Positions 31,792-35,151 of a stretch of 35,151 nt of DNA are shown here, one piece after another. The translations under genes and the position numbers were made by a program. The notes under the pieces were generated by a model that saw nothing but the letters and a program-made list of their open reading frames with translations, was not told the DNA's origin and did not search any database. The stretch's first letter is position 1. The number at the start of each line of letters is the position of its first letter. Source of the DNA: CAZFZT01 sp964523675 (GTDB taxonomy: Bacteria; Planctomycetota; Phycisphaerae; Phycisphaerales; SM1A02); NCBI GenBank assembly GCA_964523675.1, contig CAZFZT010000033.1:1-35151 (forward strand). The letters are read 5' to 3'.

Positions 31792-31808
31792 CTCCGTGGC
31801 CCTCCGTG
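31792..31808. repeat. Intergenic repeat copy 3
   Basis: CTCCGTGGCCCTCCGTG, one base different from copy 1, lies 26 bases after the stop of the ACT-domain gene. The 179-base spacer 31655-31833 contains this copy and the inverted copy 2, and no gene. Confidence 0.6.
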
Positions 31809-31833
31809 TTGAATCTCTTTTTGTAAGCTGTTC

Positions 31834-32253
31834 TTAGGCGGTTTCGGCATTGAGCAGTCTCATCAGTGCGGGCCAGTCCTGCTCAGCTGCCCAGAGGAAG
31901 CAGCCAAACTCCTCGCTGCGGCGAACGCCTTGGATGGCGCGCAGGTTGATACCGGCCGCTGCGATCTTCTCCAGGGTTTCAACCAGCGAGGCGCTGCCCG
32001 CTCTTCCGGAAAGAAAAAACGTCTGCGATTCCTCGATGGCAAGTTCGGCTGAGGCAGCGAAGTTGCGGAACTGCTCCGCGCTTTCGGGAATGCAGTGAAC
32101 GCGGCCGAGCCCGCTGTCCGATTCGTTGCCCAGGCCCCACAGGCCGACGAGACTGATATCCGCCTGGCGGAACCGCGCAGCAAGCGTCGCCACCGCGCCG
32201 GGCTTGTCCGGCAGGGAGATGACGAAATCGGTCATCGGCGTCCACGTGGTCAT
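31834..32253 (-). CDS. Double ACT-domain protein
   Basis: A 139-residue cytosolic protein made of two ACT-like halves. The first is MTDFVISLPDKPGAVATLAARFRQADISLVG, with the usual DKPGAV loop. The second is FFLSGRAGSASLVETLEKIAAAGINLRAIQG, then GCFLWAAEQDWPALMRLL. Such stand-alone ACT proteins usually bind an amino acid and regulate an enzyme in trans; the ligand is not evident. ATGs at 32253 and 32235 are both possible. Longer frames upstream overlap the promoter of the plus-strand gene and lack protein-like composition. No partner enzyme is adjacent. Confidence 0.78.
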   Translation of the reverse strand: MTTWTPMTDFVISLPDKPGAVATLAARFRQADISLVGLWGLGNESDSGLGRVHCIPESAEQFRNFAASAELAIEESQTFFLSGRAGSASLVETLEKIAAAGINLRAIQGVRRSEEFGCFLWAAEQDWPALMRLLNAETA

Positions 32254-32351
32254 CGTATGAGTGTATGCGCCGCTGCGAAGGGGCAGCATTTCGTTTGCAG
32301 AATGTTCGCAGGGCGGAATCCCTATTTGGGCGGGATCGTTTGAAAGCGGGC

Positions 32352-32380
32352 TTGCATCGATCGGCTCAGTTCGGTATGTT
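32352..32380 (+). promoter_or_regulatory. Candidate promoter of the cysteine-rich protein operon
   Basis: TTGCAT (32352-32357) and TATGTT (32375-32380) are separated by 17 bases, about 80 bases before the start at 32458. The matches are only 3/6 and 4/6. Confidence 0.3.
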
Positions 32381-32457
32381 GCGGGAAAGCCGTGGGACCC
32401 TCCGGACATTCCGCCGGGCCGCTGCGACATCATCCTTCAAATGGAAAGGGCGCTGTG

Positions 32458-34236
32458 ATGATGATGCGTTCAACAATTCTTCTCTCTCTCTCTCTCTCTC
32501 TCTTTAGCATGAGCGCGGCGGTGGCTGGAGCGCTTGACGACCATGAGTACGTTCGTCCCGACGGTGAGGACGCATACGGCGAGTCGTACCGCACCGAAGA
32601 AATCCCCTCTGAGATGTGGGAAATTCTCGACGAGAACGGCGAGTACGAAGTGCCGTCATTTCTTGATCGCACCGTTCGGCGCGGCGAGCAGGAGTGCTGG
32701 GTCTTCGCGCACACCCCCGCAGCCGGCGTCAAGCGCACGTGTGAGCAGACCTTCGAGGTGCAACTCCGCTACACCTGCGATGGTGAGGATGAGTACCTGG
32801 CGCGGCTGCCGGTAACGCTGGTTGATGTTCATCCTCCCGTGCTTTCAGTCCAGATCAGCGCCAACCAAGAGGTGCAGTATAGCCATTGTGGACTCCCGTA
32901 TTACATCGCGCCCGTAACTGTATCTGCCGTTGTGGACGCTTCCGATCCATGCGACCCGGAACCGACTTACGAAGAATTGTTTCTGAACGGAGAGTCCTAC
33001 GTCTCAGGCGATCCAATCAGTGACATCGGATTGCATACCTTGATGATCGTTGTCCGAGACGCGTCGGGCAACAGGTCGGTTCAATCCAAGATTTTTGAGA
33101 TTCGTGATCGGCCGATTTATGCCGCGGCTGCTGTTGTCGAGGCAACTGCGTGCGCCGTAACTGGCAATGGTGACGTGGAGTCATTCAGTGCGAGCGTATT
33201 GCTTTCAACCGAGTTGTTTGAGCCGGCCGAGATGTCAAGTATCAGAATGATTCTCTTTGCGGATGATGGGCGGTGGCTGCACAATGAATTGATTCGGCCA
33301 GTTGAGGCTGAGTCATCCGATTGCTATTTGCGACTAAAATTCTCGCTCAACGTGCCAGAACAACCGCTGGCCGAGTGTCCCGCAATACTCGACCTGATCG
33401 GCGTCGGTGTGGTAGATGGCGGTGTGGAGTATTCTTGGGGAGCCAGGACTCTCAACGAGGTACCCACGAGTCCGACTGGTGTCCTTCTGACTATGGTGGG
33501 AAGAGAAATGCCTTGTGGTGAGCTCGTCGATATTCCAGTCCCGGAACCACCCGGTTGTAATTTTGAACAGAGGTGGAATCTCAACCCCGACAGAGTATGT
33601 GTGGACGAGATGTCTCCGGTTGTAACGGATACGTGCCGTGCCGACGGAGAATCTACCGTGACGGCTATGTCAACGACTGTCTTCGGCAACGGAGATGCTA
33701 ATGCACTCCATGCTGCCCCTCCCGGTTCGTGTTCGGCTGATGCAGACTGCGGAAGTTGGAATCAAGGGGCGTATATCGCACGTTTTGTTGGTTGCTGTGA
33801 GAATTGTTCTATAAGTATAGGTTCTCATGCGAATGTCCGAGTGCTTGCCTTCGCGGGAGGCACCAATTCCTTTACGGTTGATGCCAAGGCGACGGGTAAG
33901 ATTGATTTACTGGGTTCATGTGGTGATCAGGATATCATTTGGGCCGAGGTTAGACGGCAAGTGCCGCTACACACTCCCGGTCAAGGAAACGATTCGCAAT
34001 CCGGCGGTACCAGTTGCTCCGAGGATGCATGTGAAGCATGGCTCAAGATCGAAACAAGTGGCCACATTAGGACAAACTGTACTGCAACCGCCACGGCGAA
34101 TATTTTTGGTCATCCGCAGCGAAGCGACTGTCGAGCGCGGGGCCGCGTTATGTGCGACGGCGTCCGAACGCAGTTGAACGCCTCGGCCAATCCTTGTGAT
34201 GGTGGCGACCCCCTCATCATCACATCCGGGGAATGA
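32458..34236 (+). CDS. Secreted cysteine-rich protein with microsatellite in signal peptide
   Basis: A 592-residue exported protein of unknown function. The start is at 32458, with AAAGGG 7 bases upstream. The signal peptide reads MMMRSTILLSLSLSLFSMSA and then AVAGA; its hydrophobic core is coded by a (TC)11 tract. The mature part has many cysteines. Residues 60-110 hold a first beta domain (ECWVFAHTPAAGVKRTCEQT), followed by an HYR/Ig-like domain (PPVLSVQISANQEVQYSHCG...GLHTLMIVVRDASGNRS). The second half is unrecognised, with clustered cysteines (CCENCS, CTATATANIFGHPQRSDCRA). Base use there is clearly more A/T-rich than in the rest of the window. A four-base spacer links it to the next gene. 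Confidence 0.75.
   Translation: MMMRSTILLSLSLSLFSMSAAVAGALDDHEYVRPDGEDAYGESYRTEEIPSEMWEILDENGEYEVPSFLDRTVRRGEQECWVFAHTPAAGVKRTCEQTFEVQLRYTCDGEDEYLARLPVTLVDVHPPVLSVQISANQEVQYSHCGLPYYIAPVTVSAVVDASDPCDPEPTYEELFLNGESYVSGDPISDIGLHTLMIVVRDASGNRSVQSKIFEIRDRPIYAAAAVVEATACAVTGNGDVESFSASVLLSTELFEPAEMSSIRMILFADDGRWLHNELIRPVEAESSDCYLRLKFSLNVPEQPLAECPAILDLIGVGVVDGGVEYSWGARTLNEVPTSPTGVLLTMVGREMPCGELVDIPVPEPPGCNFEQRWNLNPDRVCVDEMSPVVTDTCRADGESTVTAMSTTVFGNGDANALHAAPPGSCSADADCGSWNQGAYIARFVGCCENCSISIGSHANVRVLAFAGGTNSFTVDAKATGKIDLLGSCGDQDIIWAEVRRQVPLHTPGQGNDSQSGGTSCSEDACEAWLKIETSGHIRTNCTATATANIFGHPQRSDCRARGRVMCDGVRTQLNASANPCDGGDPLIITSGE
32481..32502. repeat. (TC)11 dinucleotide microsatellite inside a coding start
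   Basis: Eleven uninterrupted TC units lie 23 bases after the ATG at 32458 and code for the Leu-Ser core of the signal peptide. Gain or loss of one unit shifts the frame by two bases. Confidence 0.95.
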
Positions 34237-34240
34237 AAGT

Positions 34241-34777
34241 ATGAATCGCATCGGTTTCCTGCGTTGCAGTGTTGCACTGCTCCTGGTGGGCCTCAATATT
34301 GTATTTGCACTACCGCTGAGTTTACGATGGACCGGCTTTACTCTGACGACATTCGTTGATGTTGCCGGGTTGGACGTTGAAGTGCGCGAGAGCATCGGAG
34401 CGAAGTTCGATAACGCGGCATCTTTTCGGCTCATTGGTACTGCCCGGACTTCTGCATGGCAACTGCCTGAGCAAGCGAGGATTGCCGTCAGGGTGCGAGA
34501 CAAATACGGTGGGGAATGGATTCTGACCGATGTGGGTGCCTGGGATCATCGCGTGGCCGCGACTGCGCATTTTTCCTTTGATATTCCCCTTGAAGTCGAT
34601 CTGGAGCCGGGTGCGTATGAACTGGTGGCGATCATTTATGCTGATCCGCCCTTCGGCGCCGGCCTAGACAGTAGTGTTATGGACCGCCCCTGGCCGGCGC
34701 GATACACAGGCATATGGGGAAGCCCTTGGTTAGCAACGAAGGAAAGCGATGAGCTCTCGCTCATCATGGAACCGTGA
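34241..34777 (+). CDS. Small exported or membrane-anchored protein, unknown function
   Basis: A 178-residue protein whose N-terminal hydrophobic segment (GFLRCSVALLLVGLNIVFALPL) may be a signal peptide or anchor. The remainder looks like an immunoglobulin-type beta-sandwich (SFRLIGTARTSAWQLPEQ, ARIAVRVRDKYGGEWIL, HFSFDIPLEVDLEPGAYELV). No family is recognised. It starts 4 bases after the previous stop and its stop overlaps the next start (TGATG), so all three genes are probably translated from one mRNA. Its composition is similar to that of the upstream gene's second half, less GC-rich than the rest of the window. Confidence 0.7.
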   Translation: MNRIGFLRCSVALLLVGLNIVFALPLSLRWTGFTLTTFVDVAGLDVEVRESIGAKFDNAASFRLIGTARTSAWQLPEQARIAVRVRDKYGGEWILTDVGAWDHRVAATAHFSFDIPLEVDLEPGAYELVAIIYADPPFGAGLDSSVMDRPWPARYTGIWGSPWLATKESDELSLIMEP

Positions 34778-35151
34778 TGCCACGAATTGGGACATTCGAG
34801 AACGAGTTAGGCAAACCATCGCTTGTCCTGCATTTTGCAGGGCTCGCGTTGGTACCGGCGCTTCTGGCCGGTGCGTTGCCGATCCTGATTCTTTGCAATC
34901 GATACATCCGTGTGCAGGAACTCGACATGTTGCATTGGGATGTCGCGCTTGGAAACGCGGGGCGCGACTGGTTGGATGCGATGTCTTCGTTCGGTCCGTT
35001 CGGAGTGAGTCTCGTCATCGCTGGGAACTTCGCATCGTTCGGGATATTGACGTCCGTCTGCCTTGTAGCATCACGCTTTTGGAATCCGAAGCGAATCTGG
35101 TGCATGATGGGAATCGGCTTGATTGCCGGAGTTTCGAGCGCCAACTTCGAG
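34777..35151 (+). CDS. Multi-pass membrane protein, possibly PAP2 family, 3' end cut
   Basis: 125 codons are visible before the window edge. After a polar start (MPRIGTFENELGKPS) come hydrophobic helices: LHFAGLALVPALLAGALPILIL, FGVSLVIAGNFASFGILTSV and RIWCMMGIGLIAGVSSANFE. The polar region DWLDAMSSFGPFGVS between the first two, and a helix that breaks off just where a KxxxxxxRP motif would come, resemble PAP2-type lipid phosphatases, but the catalytic motifs lie outside the window. The start overlaps the previous stop (TGATG). Confidence 0.55.
   Translation, partial: MPRIGTFENELGKPSLVLHFAGLALVPALLAGALPILILCNRYIRVQELDMLHWDVALGNAGRDWLDAMSSFGPFGVSLVIAGNFASFGILTSVCLVASRFWNPKRIWCMMGIGLIAGVSSANFE

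Noticed and set aside
1..35151. CRISPR array, tRNA, rRNA, integrase or transposase
   Set aside because: No regularly spaced repeats, cloverleaf-like segments, rRNA signatures or transposase motifs were seen in any spacer. The dispersed short repeats are too few and irregular.

Overview
The window is a chromosomal stretch of a GC-rich bacterium, most likely a member of the Planctomycetota and probably class Phycisphaerae. The evidence is indirect. There is a secreted protein ending in paired dockerin-like calcium repeats (DLDGDGSVGVSDLL...GAWG style). Two membrane proteins carry short CxxC zinc ribbons. There is a long DUF58/BatA/VWA gene cluster with very large membrane proteins. rpoB is detached from the usual rplJ-rplL genes. 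No rRNA, tRNA, CRISPR array, transposase or phage gene was seen.

Layout. 1-3009 (-) holds the first 1003 codons of rpoB, running off the left edge; its promoter, A/T-rich upstream element and leader hairpin lie in 3010-3220. 3384-6321 (+) holds a HAD phosphatase, a DUF418 membrane protein and a phosphoribosyltransferase. 6478-19154 (+) is the core of the window: seven consecutive genes, several joined by ATGA overlaps. They encode a DUF58 protein, a BatA-type membrane protein, a VWA/amidotransferase-like membrane protein, a 1166-residue coiled-coil membrane protein, a small Gln-rich exported protein, an exported alpha/alpha-toroid (prenyltransferase/squalene-cyclase-like) protein and an exported protein of unknown family. 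The MoxR ATPase that normally accompanies DUF58/VWA genes is not in the window.

19259-26384 is a mixed-strand housekeeping block: recQ (-), an ACMSD-type decarboxylase (-), psd (-), a zinc-ribbon membrane protein (+), an S41-family protease (-) and a second zinc-ribbon membrane protein (+). 26463-27064 (-) is an exported dockerin-type protein with an apparent one-base frameshift. 27279-28449 is a divergent DUF5946/DinB pair. 28533-30278 (-) is a three-gene set ending in a small membrane protein and starting with a PD-(D/E)xK nuclease of the DUF4268 type. 30355-32253 (-) holds a lone CoA-transferase B subunit, a membrane-tethered thioredoxin-like protein and a double-ACT protein; their spacers contain related short repeats.

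32458-35151 (+) is a tightly packed three-gene set running off the right edge: a cysteine-rich secreted protein whose signal peptide is encoded across a (TC)11 microsatellite, a small exported or membrane protein, and the start of a multi-pass membrane protein that may belong to the PAP2 family.

Most promising for new biology: the seven-gene envelope cluster, the microsatellite-bearing secreted protein set, the nuclease set at 28533-30278 and the frameshifted dockerin gene.
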